Source: Antedon mediterranea (lineage: Eukaryota > Echinodermata > Crinoidea > Comatulida > Antedonidae). From it: a stretch of 64,000 bases of DNA. Numbering within the stretch: the first letter of the stretch is position 1; the number at the start of each line of letters is the position of its first letter. The translations under genes were made by a program, and so were the position numbers. The notes under the pieces are model-generated. The model made no database searches. It was not told the DNA's origin and saw nothing but the letters and a program-made list of their open reading frames with translations. The stretch spans positions 17,117,001 to 17,181,000 of the forward strand of contig NC_092674.1 in NCBI RefSeq assembly GCF_964355755.1, given 5' to 3'. This document shows positions 47,626-58,826 of this stretch, one piece after another.

Positions 47626-50536
47626 GAAGAGCTGATAATAGTCTATTTATATGAAATGAATGATCAATCAATGAAAAATAATGCCATGCAACTTTGTTTC
47701 TGATTGAAAAAAAGATCCGTTTGTTTAGGCCTGACATTTACAACCCTCAAAATATCTCATTTTCAAACAAAATATTTATTTTCAATAAAAAAAAAAAAAA
47801 AAAATATCCCTAGAGGTTCGAACACCGCTACTGAGAGCACTCAAACCTGGGTATTACCCTTTACGCCACAAACCAGTACATGACTGAAGAGCTGATAATA
47901 TGAAATGAATGAACAATCAATGAAAAATAATGTTATGCAACTTTGTTTCTGATTTTAAAAAAGGTCCACTTGTTTAGGCCTGGCATTTACAACCCTCAAA
48001 ATATCTCACTTTCAAAAACAATATTTATTTTTCAATTAAAAAAAAAAGAAAAAAAAATTCCCGTGTAGGTTCGAACCCACTGCTGAGAGCACTCAAACAT
48101 GAGCATTACCCGTTACGCCACAAACCAGTAGATGACTGAAGAGCTGATAATAGTCTATTTATATGAAATGAATGATCAATCAATGAAAAATAATGCCATG
48201 CAACTTTGTTTCTGATTGAAAAAAAGATCCGTTTGTTTAGGCCTGACATTTACAACCCTCAAAATATCTCATTTTCAAACAAAATATTTATTTTCAATAA
48301 AAAAAAAAGAAATATCCCTAGAGGTTCGAACACCGCTACTGAGAGCACTCAAACCTGGGTATTACCCGTTACGCCACAAACCAGTAGATGACTGACGAGC
48401 TGATAATATGAAATGAATGATCAATCAATGAAAAATAATGTTATGCAACTTTGTTTCTGATTTTAAAAAAGGTCCACTTGTTTAGGCCTGACATTTACAA
48501 CTATAACAATATCTCACTTTCAAAAACAATATTTATTTTCAAATACAAAAAAAAGAAAATAAATATCCCTAGAATTTCGAACCCACTATTGAAATCACTC
48601 AAACCTGAGCATTACCCGTTACGCCGCAAACCAGTAGATGACTGACGAGCTGATAATAGTCTATTTATATGAGATAGATGATAAATCCATGAAAAATAAT
48701 GCCATGCAACTTTGTTTCTGATTTTAAAAAAGGTCCGTTTGTTTAGGCCTGACATTTACAACCCTCAAAATATCTCATTTAAAAAAAAAATATTCATCTT
48801 CAATTAAAAAAAAAAAGAAAAAAGAAATATCCCTAGAGGTTCGAACCCACTACTAAGACCACTCAGACCTGAGTATTACACGTTACGCCACAAACCAGTA
48901 GATTACTGAGGAGCTGATAATAGTCTATTTATATGAAATTAATGATCAATCAATGAAAAATAATGTTATGCAACTTTGTTTCTGATTTTAAAAAAGGTCC
49001 ACTTGTTTAGGGCTGATATTTACAACCCTCAAAATATCTCACTTTCAAAAACAATATTTATTTTCAATTTAAAAAAAAAATAAAAATCCCTAGAGTTTCG
49101 AACCCACTACTGAGAGCACTCAAACCTGAGTATTACCCGTTACGCTACAAACCAGTAGATGACTGAGGAGCTGATAATAGTCTATTTATATGAAATTAAT
49201 GATCAATCAATGAAAAATAATGCCATGCAACTTTGTTTCTGATTTTAAAAAAGATCTATTTGTTAAGGCCTGACATTTACAACCCTCAAAATATCTCATT
49301 TTCAAAAAAAATATTTATTTTCAATAAGAAAAAAAGAAGCAATGTCCCTAGAGGTTGGAACCCACTACTGAGAGCACTCAAACCTGGGTATTACCCGTTA
49401 CGCCACAAACCAGTAGATGACTGGAGAGCTGATAATATGAAATTAATCATCAATCAATGAAAAATAATGCCATGCAATTTTGTTTCTGATTTTTAAAAAG
49501 GTCCACTTCTTTAGGCCTGACATTTACAACCCTCAAAATATCTCATTTTCAAAAACAATATCTATTTTCAATTAAAAAAAAAAATAAAAATATCCCTAGA
49601 GGTTCGTCCCACTACTCAGAGCACTCAAACCTGTGCATTACCCGTTACGCCACAAACCAGTAGGTGACTGAAGAGCTGATAATAGTCTATTTATATGAAA
49701 TGAATGATCAATCAATGAAAAATAATGTCATGCAACTTTGTTTTTGATTTTAAAAAAGGTCCACTTGTTTAGGCCTGGCATTTACAACCCTCAAAATATC
49801 TCACTTTCAAAAACAATATTTACATTCAATTAAAAAAAAAAGAAAACAAATATCCCAAGAGGTTCAAACCTACTACTGAGAGAACTCAAACATGAGCATT
49901 ACCGGTTACGCCACAAACCAGTAGATGACTGAAGAGATCATAATAGTCTATTTATATGAAATGAATGATCAATATATCAACGTCAAATGATTTTATGCAA
50001 CTTTGTTTCTGATTTTTAAAAAGGTCCACTTGGTTAGGCATGACATTTACAACCATAAAAATATCTCACTATCAAAAACAATATTTATTTTCAATAAAAA
50101 AAAAAAGAAAAAAATATTCCTAGAGGTTCGAACCCACTACTGAGAGAACTCAAACCTGAGCATTACCGGTTAACGCCACAACCCATTAGATGAATGAAGA
50201 GCTAATAATAGTCTATTTATATGAAATAAATGATCAATCAATGAAAAATAATGTTATGCAACTTTGTTTCTGATTTTAAAAAAGGTCCACTTGTTTAGGC
50301 CTGACATTTACAACCCTCAAAATATATCATTTTCACAAACAATATTTATTTTCAATAAAAAAAAAAGAAAAAAAATACCCGTATAGGATCGAACCCACTG
50401 CTGAGAGCACTCAAACCTGAGCATTACCCTTTACGCCACAAACCAGTAGATGACTAAAGAGCTGATAATAGTCTATTTATATGAAATGAATGATCAATCA
50501 ATGAAAAATAATGCCATGCAACTTTGTTTCTGATTG

Positions 50537-50894
50537 AAACAAGCACGAATGTGCAATACTCGGGGTACAGCGAAAGAAGCTGTAATGACGTCATAAGACC
50601 GGATGTAACGTCACATACACATCAAAAACCGCGCTACCAAATACGGCTATACGATACCATCTTCGAGACGTCATATGGCTGCATCCGGTATGAAATTAAA
50701 AAATCCGGCTCTCTATAGCTTTGAGGACATGTCCCTGTAGTATATTCATGCTAAATCCGAGCTCAATACTACAACGAATAAGGGAGGAGTAGTACTTTAT
50801 AAATTGCACTTTTTGCTCAATAGTGTCCGGATGGAAGAAGAAGAGGAAAAGATGAGAGAGTCCTAGACTCAGGTACCCCGACTAATAAAACGAT
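50537..50894. other. Unassigned sequence between satellite B and Ngaro A1
   Basis: Satellite B breaks off at TTTCTGATTGAAACAAGCAC. The following ~350 bases carry several CCGGA/TCCGG words and two GACGTCAT palindromes, with no protein family. They could be extra 5' sequence of the element or another small insertion. The 64-residue frame at 50524 begins in satellite sequence and is not credible. Confidence 0.45.
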
Positions 50895-51017
50895 ATCACG
50901 TGATTGCGGGGCGCCCTCGCAATCATCTTTTGACAACGTGAGCATCTCATCCTCTTCACCTCACGCTGTCAACAGATTACCACGCCAGTTTTTGGCTAAG
51001 TAAAATAATTTTCACTT
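50895..51017 (+). repeat. Ngaro split direct repeat A1
   Basis: 123 bases from ATCACGTGATTGCGGGGCGC to about TTCACTT. They match 57331-57453 with only a few differences. The segment contains inverted words: GATTGCG / CGCAATC, and GTGAGCATC with a partial CTCACGCTG partner. Confidence 0.9.
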
Positions 51018-51200
51018 TTACATTTACCAGTTCATTTTATCCTCATACACTTATAGGCTGTGTGAACTCACACAATATACTTTGACTGGAATTTATCTAA
51101 CACCTTATCTTACCCCCATTCTGTCCGATTTTTCGTACTTTACTGTAATTATGTTGTCTGGTTATGCCCTAGCCCTAGGCTCAACTCATTCGTTTCCGGT

Positions 51201-51440
51201 TTGAGCGAAAGCCTCGCTTTCCATCACGGCTTGGGTAATTCGTCCGACTCCATACTTGGTTCACATCGACCTTTGCCTGACTTCCGAATCAGTCATCACT
51301 ATGATAATACTGTTCTTTGGGGGGTGCCCGGCCTAAAGATAAACGACCTAACTAATTTTGTAAATCAAGTGGCAACATTCAAGCCAGATTTTTGATAATC
51401 GACCTCGGATCGAATGACCTAGTTAAAAAGTAAGGTCTGC
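51201..51440 (+). pseudogene. SGNH-hydrolase-like ORF, copy 2, frameshifted
   Basis: The frame 51201-51395 ends ...LPDFRISHHYDNTVLWG, VPGLKINDLTNFVNQVATF, KPDF-stop. One base missing from a T run restores LIIDLGSNDL, with GSND at 51407-51418, the block III GxND motif of SGNH/GDSL hydrolases. Some Ngaro and CR1-like elements are known to carry such esterase-like domains; their role in retrotransposition is unresolved. The Ser block I (GDS) and the C-terminal D..H were not found, so the assignment rests on block III and its context. The ORF lies upstream of the minisatellite. Confidence 0.55.
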
Positions 51441-51733
51441 TTTCATGCACGGAGCCTCTTATGCTAACTTATGCCATTAAATAACAACAATCTTATTATC
51501 TGTTTCTACTACTGCGTCACTGTGGACAATCCGGAACCGGATTTTAGAGGAAAATAAATACATAATTAAACAGAATAAACAAAATAAAATGCCAGGCAAT
51601 ACACTGTTGACACCATTTTTTTTTTTCCCATTGTTTTACATCCAAAAGAAATAAATAATAACTTGTTTTTTTTTTTCTTGATGCTACGCTAAACTGGCAA
51701 ATATTTTGCACAAACCTGAATGGTTTATAGTTA

Positions 51734-53525
51734 GTACAGCATTCATTATATGACTCATGCTGGTTCCCCTTCTACCACCACATAATTACTTATGCTGGTT
51801 CATAAACTACCCCCAAATACGGCGGTGTTTTATTACTCATGCTCTTAAGTACAGCATTCATTATATGACTCATGCTGTTTTCACTACTACCACCACATAA
51901 TTACTTATGCTGGTTCATAAACTACCCCCACATACGGCGGTGTTTTATTACTCATGCTCTTAAGTACAGCATTCATTATATGACTCATGCTGTTTTCACT
52001 AATACCACCACATAATTACTTATGCTGGTTCATAAACTACCCCCACATACGGCGGTGTTTTATTACTCATGCTCTTAAGTACAGCATTCATTATATGACT
52101 CATGCTGGTTCCCCTTCTACCACCACATAATTACTTATGCTGGTTCATAAACTACCCCCACATACGGCGGTGTTTTATTACTCATGCTCTTAAGTACAGC
52201 ACTCATTATATGACTCATGCTGGTTCCCCTTCTACCACCACATAATTACTTATGCTGGTTCATAAACTACCCCCACATACGGCGGTGTTTTATTACTCAT
52301 GCTCTTAAGTACAGCATTCATTATATGACTCATGCTGTTTTCACTACTACCACCACATAATTACTTATGCTGGTTCATAAACTACCCCCACATACGGCGG
52401 TGTTTTATTACTCATGCTCTTAAGTACAGCATTCATTATATGACTCATGCTGGTTCCCCTTCTACCACCACATAATTACTTATGCTGGTTCATAAACTAC
52501 CCCCACATACGGCGGTGTTTTATTACTCATGCTCTTAAGTACAGCACTCATTATATGACTCATGCTGGTTTCCCTACTACCACCACATAATTTCTTATGC
52601 TGGTTCATTATATTACTCATGCTCTTAAGTGCAGCATTCATTATATGACTCATGCTGGTTTCCCTACTACCACCACATAATTTCTTATGCTGGTTCATTA
52701 ACTACCCCCACATACGGCGGTGTTTTATCACTCATGCTCTTAAGTACAGCATTCATTATATGACTCATGCTGTTTTCACTACTACCACCACATAATTTCT
52801 TATGCTGGTTTATTACCTACCTCCACATACGGCGGTGTTTTATCACTCATGCCCTAAGTACAGCATTCATTATATGACTCATGCTGGTTTCCCTACTACC
52901 ACCACATAATTTCTTATGCTGGTTCATTAACCCTACTACCACCACATAATTTCTTATGCTGGTTCACCATTATATGACTACTACCACCACATAATGTCTT
53001 ATGCTGGTTCACCATTATATGACTACTACCACCACATAATTTCTTATGCTGGTTCACCATTATATGACTACTACCACCACATAATTTCTTATGCTGGTTC
53101 ACCATTATATGACTACTACCACCACATAATTTCTTATGCTGGTTCATTAACCCTACTACCACCACATAATTTCTTATGCTGGTTCACCATTATATGACTA
53201 CTACCACCACATAATTTCTTATGCTGGTTCATTCATTATATTATGACTCATGCTGGTTCCCCTATTACCACCACATAATTACTTATGCTGGTTCATTAAC
53301 CCTACTACCACCACATAATTTCTTATGCTGGTTCATTACCCACCCCCACATACGGCGGTGTTTTATCACTCATGCTCTTAAGTACAGCATTCACTATATG
53401 ACTCATGCTGGTTATATGACTCATGCTGGTCCCCCTACTATCACCCCATACGGCGGTGGTGTCTTATCACCCTCCTCTAAGTACAGCATTTCATTAAATG
53501 ACTCATGCTGGTTTCATTCTCTACC
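51734..53525. repeat. 115-bp minisatellite within Ngaro copy 2
   Basis: Regular 115-bp units start GTACAGCATTCATTATATGA at 51734, 51849, 51964, 52079, 52194, 52309 and 52424, with almost no changes. After about 52570 the array turns into shorter modules such as ACCATTATATGACTACTACC plus ACCACATAATTTCTTATGC. Copy 1 has far fewer full units, so the homogeneous part expanded after the two blocks separated, or was lost in copy 1. The plus and minus frames across it are repeat translations. Confidence 0.93.
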
Positions 53526-53800
53526 CCAATGCTGACTTTTGTCTCCAATCTTTTTTTTCACTCCTTTAACATGGTTGCAGGGCCCTTTTCCCCTGCAACT
53601 TGATGATATCTGTCCACACACATTTTTCTTTCCGTCTTAATTGCACAAAGATTTTCTTACAGATACACCATGTCAGGACAGAAAAGAACTAACAAGAGGT
53701 AAAAAATACGGCACCAAGAACCGTGCCAGTACCTGAATTTGACATAAATAAGAATTAAAGGACATGAGGCATATCGTCGAAACCCTGGTAACTTCTGTGG

Positions 53801-54185
53801 TTGAGATTAATGTCAGTAAGCCGAACCTACCGGCAGCTCTCTTCCTCAAACCCCCTACCTTGTCAAAAACTTAAAGAGAAAATAATCTCCCACAAATTCA
53901 TCGAGCTGCACAATCTGCTCGACTTCAACAGCGCAGCGGAAGCTTCGACGCTAACGTTCACTGGTACCTTTGAACTTGTGCCTAAGCCCAAATGCCGCAT
54001 CTTAAACGAACACAACTGGCACTAGGCCTTTCACGACTTTGCCACAATTTTATTTAAGTAAATATACGCAGGACATCTTAAATTATTTGAAGTATATTAA
54101 ATACCTCATGCGCAGTCATCCAAATTAATGTTACTTTTACGACTGATAATTTCGAATGGCTACTGAGTACACACTTTGCTCTTGG
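53801..54185 (+). pseudogene. Ngaro gag-like ORF1, copy 2, broken
   Basis: Closely matches the copy 1 ORF: CQKLKEKIISHKFIELHNLL and CRILNEHNWH, a stop at 54023-54025, then AFHDFATILFK in the same frame. It carries a few amino-acid differences from copy 1 (for example SAAEASTLTFT) and its own further stops. Same role and same uncertainty as copy 1. Confidence 0.6.
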
Positions 54186-54239
54186 TCATCGGTTCGAGCC
54201 GACCTCCTGCATAAACTAGACGCAACGAGCTAACCATAA

Positions 54240-55680
54240 ACCTCTAACCCATCCAACCGTGAAGCGTCCACTCGGCTTCTCCTACCATAACAGATTCAAT
54301 AGATGTATCCAGACAAACTGTCAGTATCGCCACTCGTTTTTCAGTGCTCGGGATCCCAATAATTCCCACTAGAATAAGCGCACTCCTATCTGGTTACAAA
54401 CACCACGCTTACTTAACCCAATGTTTCGCTCATGGCTTCTACCTTACATGGGGCTGCTTTTACAGCAACTAACTCCCAACGCAATAGACATAATTGACAT
54501 ACACAATCACCCGGCATTCATGGCTAAGACGAACACCAGTGACGCATACAGACTAATACATTTACATCCCACTCAATATCACCTCACGGGTTTCACGTGG
54601 TTAGGCCAGTATTACTACGATAAAACGCTTCCCCAAGGCGGCGGATCTTCGTGTCAAATATTCAATAAGTTTTCTGACGGAGTGAAATTTTTCCTTATAA
54701 AAAAGTTAAAACAGCCCAATAACGTGAAAATATTAGACGACATCCTCGTCATTGAAGACACACACCAACTGTGTGCGAACTCCTTGAAGATATCCAAGGC
54801 GCTTGCTGACCGCGGTGGCATACCTCTAGCACCGCACAAAACAATTTCACCCACCACCACCATTTGCTTCCTGGGTATTGAACTTGATTTACAGAAAATG
54901 TAAGACAGGCTTCCATCTGAGATAATAAAATTACGTTACTCCCTTTAAAGTTCAAAACTTCACTCAACTATATTGAGAGCCCCCCAATCTCTTTGAAAAG
55001 CTACAATTTGCCACCTGGGTTATACCCTCTGGACTGGCGTTCCTAAGAAGGCTTAATGCCCTAACGGCCTGTCAACTAACCCCCTTTTCAACTATTCACC
55101 TTTCTGACTCAGCAAAGGAGGATCTCCAAATTTGGGCCGACTTTCTTAGCAAACACAATGGCGTTACCATTTTTCAACCCCACAAAAATTTGACTCGCAG
55201 CGTTTACATTTCTCCTCTGATGCCTCAAAAACCGCACTTGGTGCGACCTTCCAAAAGTTCTGGATTCAAGGCTGCTGGCCGGAATCTTGGAAAATGTTCG
55301 ACATCATGGTTCTCGAAATTTACCCCATCTATGTCATGCTTTCGATTTTTGCAAAACAGCTAGCCAACACCCATGTAGTTTTCCACTGTGATAACCTAGC
55401 TGATGTATATGTGTTTAACAAAAAATCGTCATCAAACGAAAAGGTCATGAGAGTGGTTCGCGCTATCGTCCTTTTGTTATTACTAAACAACATTCAGTTT
55501 ACAGCCAGGCACATCCCTGGTAAGCAAAACAGGATATGTGACGCTCTTTCTCGTTTTCAGGAAACGGAGGCCATGCTAGAGGAGCACAGTATGAACCGCA
55601 CACCGCTAAAGACACCAAAGCACTTACAACCAATCTACTTCGAACCACTAAACAACTCAAGATCCTCACACGAGAGCTAA
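54240..55680 (+). pseudogene. Ngaro/DIRS reverse transcriptase-RNase H, copy 2, broken
   Basis: A 142-base deletion, relative to copy 1, removes the RT fingers region with the HNLSYPYD block and joins CTCCCAA to CGCAATAGA through the shared CCAA. As a result the 160-residue frame at 54421 begins with an out-of-frame peptide before entering RT at AIDIIDIHNHPAFMAKTNTS. KTNTSDAY shows Asp-to-Asn in motif A relative to copy 1. ILDD and FLGIELD remain. The RNase H/connection part is open over 55294-55680 and keeps VVFHCDNLADV, KVMRVVRAIVLLLLL and HIPGKQNRICDALSRF, better than copy 1. Confidence 0.85.
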
Positions 55681-56315
55681 TGTGGAACTCATTAAGCAAA
55701 TGAACCGCTAGTAACTATAAAAGCAAATGGCACCATTTTAACCAATTCAGGAAATTACTAAGCCTTCCGCTACCAGCGACTCCACAGACAATTGTTCTCT
55801 ATGTAAGTAAGCTGACTAAAAATGCACTGGCGATTTCCACGATTCGAAACTACCTTAGCCCAGTATCATTCGTACACAGGGTATCATTTATGGAAGACCT
55901 TACCGCAAATCCAGCAGTCAGCAATTTATGCAGAGGAGTAGCGAAACAAAAAACGAACTCTCCATCCAAACCGATCAGACCGCCGGTCACCTCCGACATT
56001 CTTGTAACGCTAATTGGACATATGCGAGGTAGCATGAAATCCAAATACGAATTCATCCTATACAGAGCCTTGTTCATAATATGTTACTTCGCATGCCTCG
56101 GAGCCAGTGAAGCAGTAGTCTCCAAGGCCGCAGAACACACACTAATGCTATAAACAATTAGCTCGCCATGCTAGTCTGGAACATACACAGTTTAACACTC
56201 ATTCTTTCAGAATCGGTCGAGCTACCAACCTTCACCAACTTGGACACTCTCACCAAGACATTATGATTTTTGGACGATGGTCGAACCACATAACTTTGTC
56301 AAATACAGCGTTGTA
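55679..56315 (+). pseudogene. Ngaro/DIRS tyrosine recombinase, copy 2, broken
   Basis: Same domain order as copy 1. The longest open part is 55890-56153. It keeps RPPVTSDILVTLIGHMRGS and RALFIICYFACLGASE (catalytic Arg of box I missing), a stop, then HSFRIGRAT (H-x-x-R), GRWSNH and, in another frame, the FVKYSVV tyrosine candidate. It follows RNase H directly, the family order. Confidence 0.8.
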
Positions 56316-56439
56316 AATATGGGTGCTGGCTGGTTGGCATATTTCCTAAGCATGACTGGGTATTAAGCGTCAAGCTTAAACAAAGTTTGATACTTATTTT
56401 TCCTGTATATCGTTTTACTTATTTCATTTTTGTTTTCTT

Positions 56440-57108
56440 TCGGTGACAGCATAGGTTGCACCGCCAATTATAATCATATGTTCAATCGGAGTCAACACGT
56501 TGCTCCAGGTAGACTAATAAGTTATTTATATGTTTTCGGTGTCAACATGGTTGCACCGTTTATTAAACTCAATTCTCAAACGCGTACTGGAGTCAACACA
56601 TGTTGCCCCAGGCAGACTAATGTAGATTGTTTCTATACGTTTTTCGGTGCCAACATTTGGTTGCACTGCCTACCTAATTAAAATGTTTAAACATGTACTG
56701 GAGTCAACACATGTTGCTCCAGGTAGACTAATGTAGGTGTTTCTATACGTTTTTCGATGTCAATATTTGGTTGCTCCACCTATCAGGCGCTAATGGTCAA
56801 CCGGGTACTGGAGTCAACACATGTTGCCCCAGGCAGACTAATGTAGATTGTTTCTATACGTTTTTCGGTGCCAACATTTGGTTGCACTGCCTACCTAATT
56901 AAAATGTTTAAACATGTACTGGAGTCAACACATGTTGCTCCAGGTAGACTAATGTAGGTGTTTCTATACGTTTTTCGATGTCAATATTTGGTTGCTCCAC
57001 CTATCAGGCGCTAATGGTCAACCGGGTACTGGAGTCAACACATGTTGCTCCAGGTAGACTATGTAGATAGTTTCTATACGTTCTGGGTGTCAACATATGT
57101 TGCACCAT
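56440..57108. repeat. Array of about 13 alternating palindromes in the Ngaro 3' region, copy 2
   Basis: Same two palindrome types as 35434-35878, strictly alternating. One four-palindrome block of ~220 bases (about 56583-56805) is repeated at about 56810-57030, giving four more palindromes than copy 1. In the repeated units the arms GGAGTCAACA/TGTTGCTCC and the CAACATTTGGTTG core are kept. Confidence 0.85.
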
Positions 57109-57180
57109 CATCTGAATGGCTTGTCATTGGTTCTACCTACACTTAATTTGGGCTGCTTCGTTGGCCCCTTCGTTGCCAAC

Positions 57181-57330
57181 TGTGTTGGCCCTTTCAGAGC
57201 ATCCCAATGTTCTCTTTTTATGTTTTCCTTTTACGTGCATGCTGCAACGATGACTTGCCATTCATATTAAATAACTTTACAATCAATACTTGTTTCCTTG
57301 TTTTTGTTTATCGGGCTCACATGTGTCAAA
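57181..57330 (+). repeat. Ngaro split direct repeat B1
   Basis: TGTGTTGGCCCTTTCAGAGC to CATGTGTCAAA. It is nearly identical to B2 (57504-57656), with a few indels such as TTCTCTTTTTATG for TTCCTTTATTATG. Confidence 0.9.
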
Positions 57331-57453
57331 ATCACGTGATTGCGGGGCGCCCTCGCAATCATCTTTTGACAGCGTGAGCATCTCATCCTCTTCACCTCAC
57401 GCTGTCAACAGATTACCACGCCAGTTTTTGGCTAAGTAAAATAATATTCACTT
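57331..57453 (+). repeat. Ngaro split direct repeat A2
   Basis: 123 bases matching A1 at the element's 5' end and placed between B1 and B2. GACAGCGTGAGC here pairs better with GCTCACGCTGTC-type sequence (CTCACGCTGTC downstream) than the A1 version GACAACGTGAGC. Confidence 0.9.
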
Positions 57454-57503
57454 CCCTCCCTCCACTCCCTCTTTATTTTGTTTTCAATTACGATTTTGAG
57501 ACA

Positions 57504-57656
57504 TGTGTTTTGGCCCTTGCAGAGCATCCCAATGTTCCTTTATTATGTTTTCCTTTTACGTGCATGCTGCAACGATGACTTGCCATTCATATTAAATAAC
57601 TTTACAACCAATACTTGTTTCCTTGTTTTTGTTTATCGGGCTCACATGTGTCAAAA
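57504..57656 (+). repeat. Ngaro split direct repeat B2
   Basis: Second B copy, ending CATGTGTCAAAA, and followed directly by the same satellite B unit as copy 1. Confidence 0.9.
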
Positions 57657-57916
57657 GTCTATTTATATGAAATGAATGATCAATCATTGAAAAATAATGC
57701 TATGCAACTTTGTTTCTGATTTTAAAAAAGGTCCACTTGTTTAGGCCTGACATTTACAACCCTCAAAATATCTCACTTTCAAAAACAATATTTATTTTCA
57801 AATAAAAAAAAAATATCCTAACAGGTTCGAACCCACTACTGGGAGCACTCAAAACTGAGCATTACCCGTTATGCCATAAAGTAGTACACGACAGAACAGT
57901 TTGTAATAGTCTATTT
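57657..57916. repeat. Single satellite B unit 3' of Ngaro copy 2
   Basis: Almost identical to 36106-36365, including the short A-run and the ATGCCATAAAGTAG change. Marks the shared insertion junction. Confidence 0.9.
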
Positions 57917-58826
57917 ATAAGTGTATTACGTAATTCATCATTACGTCATAAAAATCATATTAACCTTGTTAAAACCAAAATGGCCAGTTAGCTAAGACGA
58001 CTGAGCGTCGGTCGGTGGAATAGAGTTACGTCCCCCTTTCCACCACACATCTTGAGAAGGCACTAGCAATGCATCTGGCGATGATGTGGTGGAAACGACC
58101 CCAAGGCTGTGGCAGGGCCTTAGTGCTGAGGCAGGGAGAGCACATTTTTAAATTTTTTTTTGGCTTTCGCTACATGTATTTGATCTCGTAAATTTTATGT
58201 TTAGCGCCCTCAATTTAATGTAAAAAGAAATTAATTTATCTTCGTTACGTGTTTAGAAGAGAATGTATGTCTCATCGTAGTTTGGTATGCCGTTTGTTAT
58301 TATGCAAATGAGTTTTTGCAGGTGTAGTGGGAAAGATGGTATTGTTAGTAATTCGCGGTCAACACACCACACTGTCCCGCCACACTGTTGAATTTTGATT
58401 TTGTTAATCAATGTTGCTACATTGGTAGCGAAATGTCCGATTCATGCAAGATATTGTATTGTAATATGTTATAAATAAACATTTATGGATGGTAGTTGGT
58501 GTGTATGGCCGCACCGTCCCAGAATAAACATGTTTTAAACAGATAGTTTGTCTCCGATTATTTTTGTATTGGGTTAATGGAGAGTGAAATAGATCAAATA
58601 TAGAACATTTGCAAAGATGCCGATTTCCAGACCGATTTCGAAACTTAGACTAATTCCGCCGCCGGGCTAGGCCTTAGGCATATACGAAGTCGAAATTTTA
58701 AAGTAGAAAACTCTACCTAAAATTTTGAATTCGCATCTCGATAGTTGAATTTTTAACAAATATCATAAATATCATAGGTGATTATGTATGGTAATAAGTA
58801 TAAGTATAAGTGCAATTCTTTAAAAA
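57917..58826. other. Second copy of the unique flank, tRNA-like head mostly deleted
   Basis: Corresponds to 36366-37315. The tRNA-like start GGCCAGTTAGCTAAGACG keeps a perfect A box (TAGCTAAGACG), but 41-44 bases from the anticodon arm through the B box are missing, between GAGCGTCG and TCGGTGGAAT. A second deletion removes ~38 bases after GAGTTA. About 40 bases not present in copy 1 (GTGCTGAGGCAGGGAGAGC plus a T-run) follow GGGCCTTA near 58120-58160. No gene is seen. Confidence 0.75.

Larger units (their letters stand above)
37316..50536. repeat. Satellite B array 2
   Basis: About 50 units of ~255-262 bp, more mixed than array 1. Recurrent variants include GAACACCGCTACTGAGAGC, TTGAAATCACTCAAGCC with ACTATAACAATATCTC, and CGTGTAGG. 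Multi-unit blocks recur, for example a variant with AACGCTCAAAATATC at about 38392 and 40201 (1,809 bases, seven units). One SINE has inserted at 41136. A and B boxes on the minus strand remain readable in most units, although the TTGGAACCC variants have a damaged B box. Confidence 0.95.
50895..57656 (+). mobile_element. Ngaro-type retrotransposon, copy 2, full split-repeat structure
   Basis: Order: A1 (50895-51017), SGNH-like ORF, 115-bp minisatellite, gag-like ORF, RT/RNase H, tyrosine recombinase, hairpin array, B1 (57181-57330), A2 (57331-57453), a 50-base link, B2 (57504-57656). The A1...B1-A2-B2 layout is diagnostic of Ngaro/PAT-type elements, whose cDNA is completed through the split repeats and circularised before recombinase-mediated integration. 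There are no LTRs and no DDE integrase. All coding parts are damaged. Confidence 0.88.

Noticed and set aside
52994-53535. Plus-strand SYAGSPLYDYYHHII repeat frames
   Set aside because: Same minisatellite read on the other strand.
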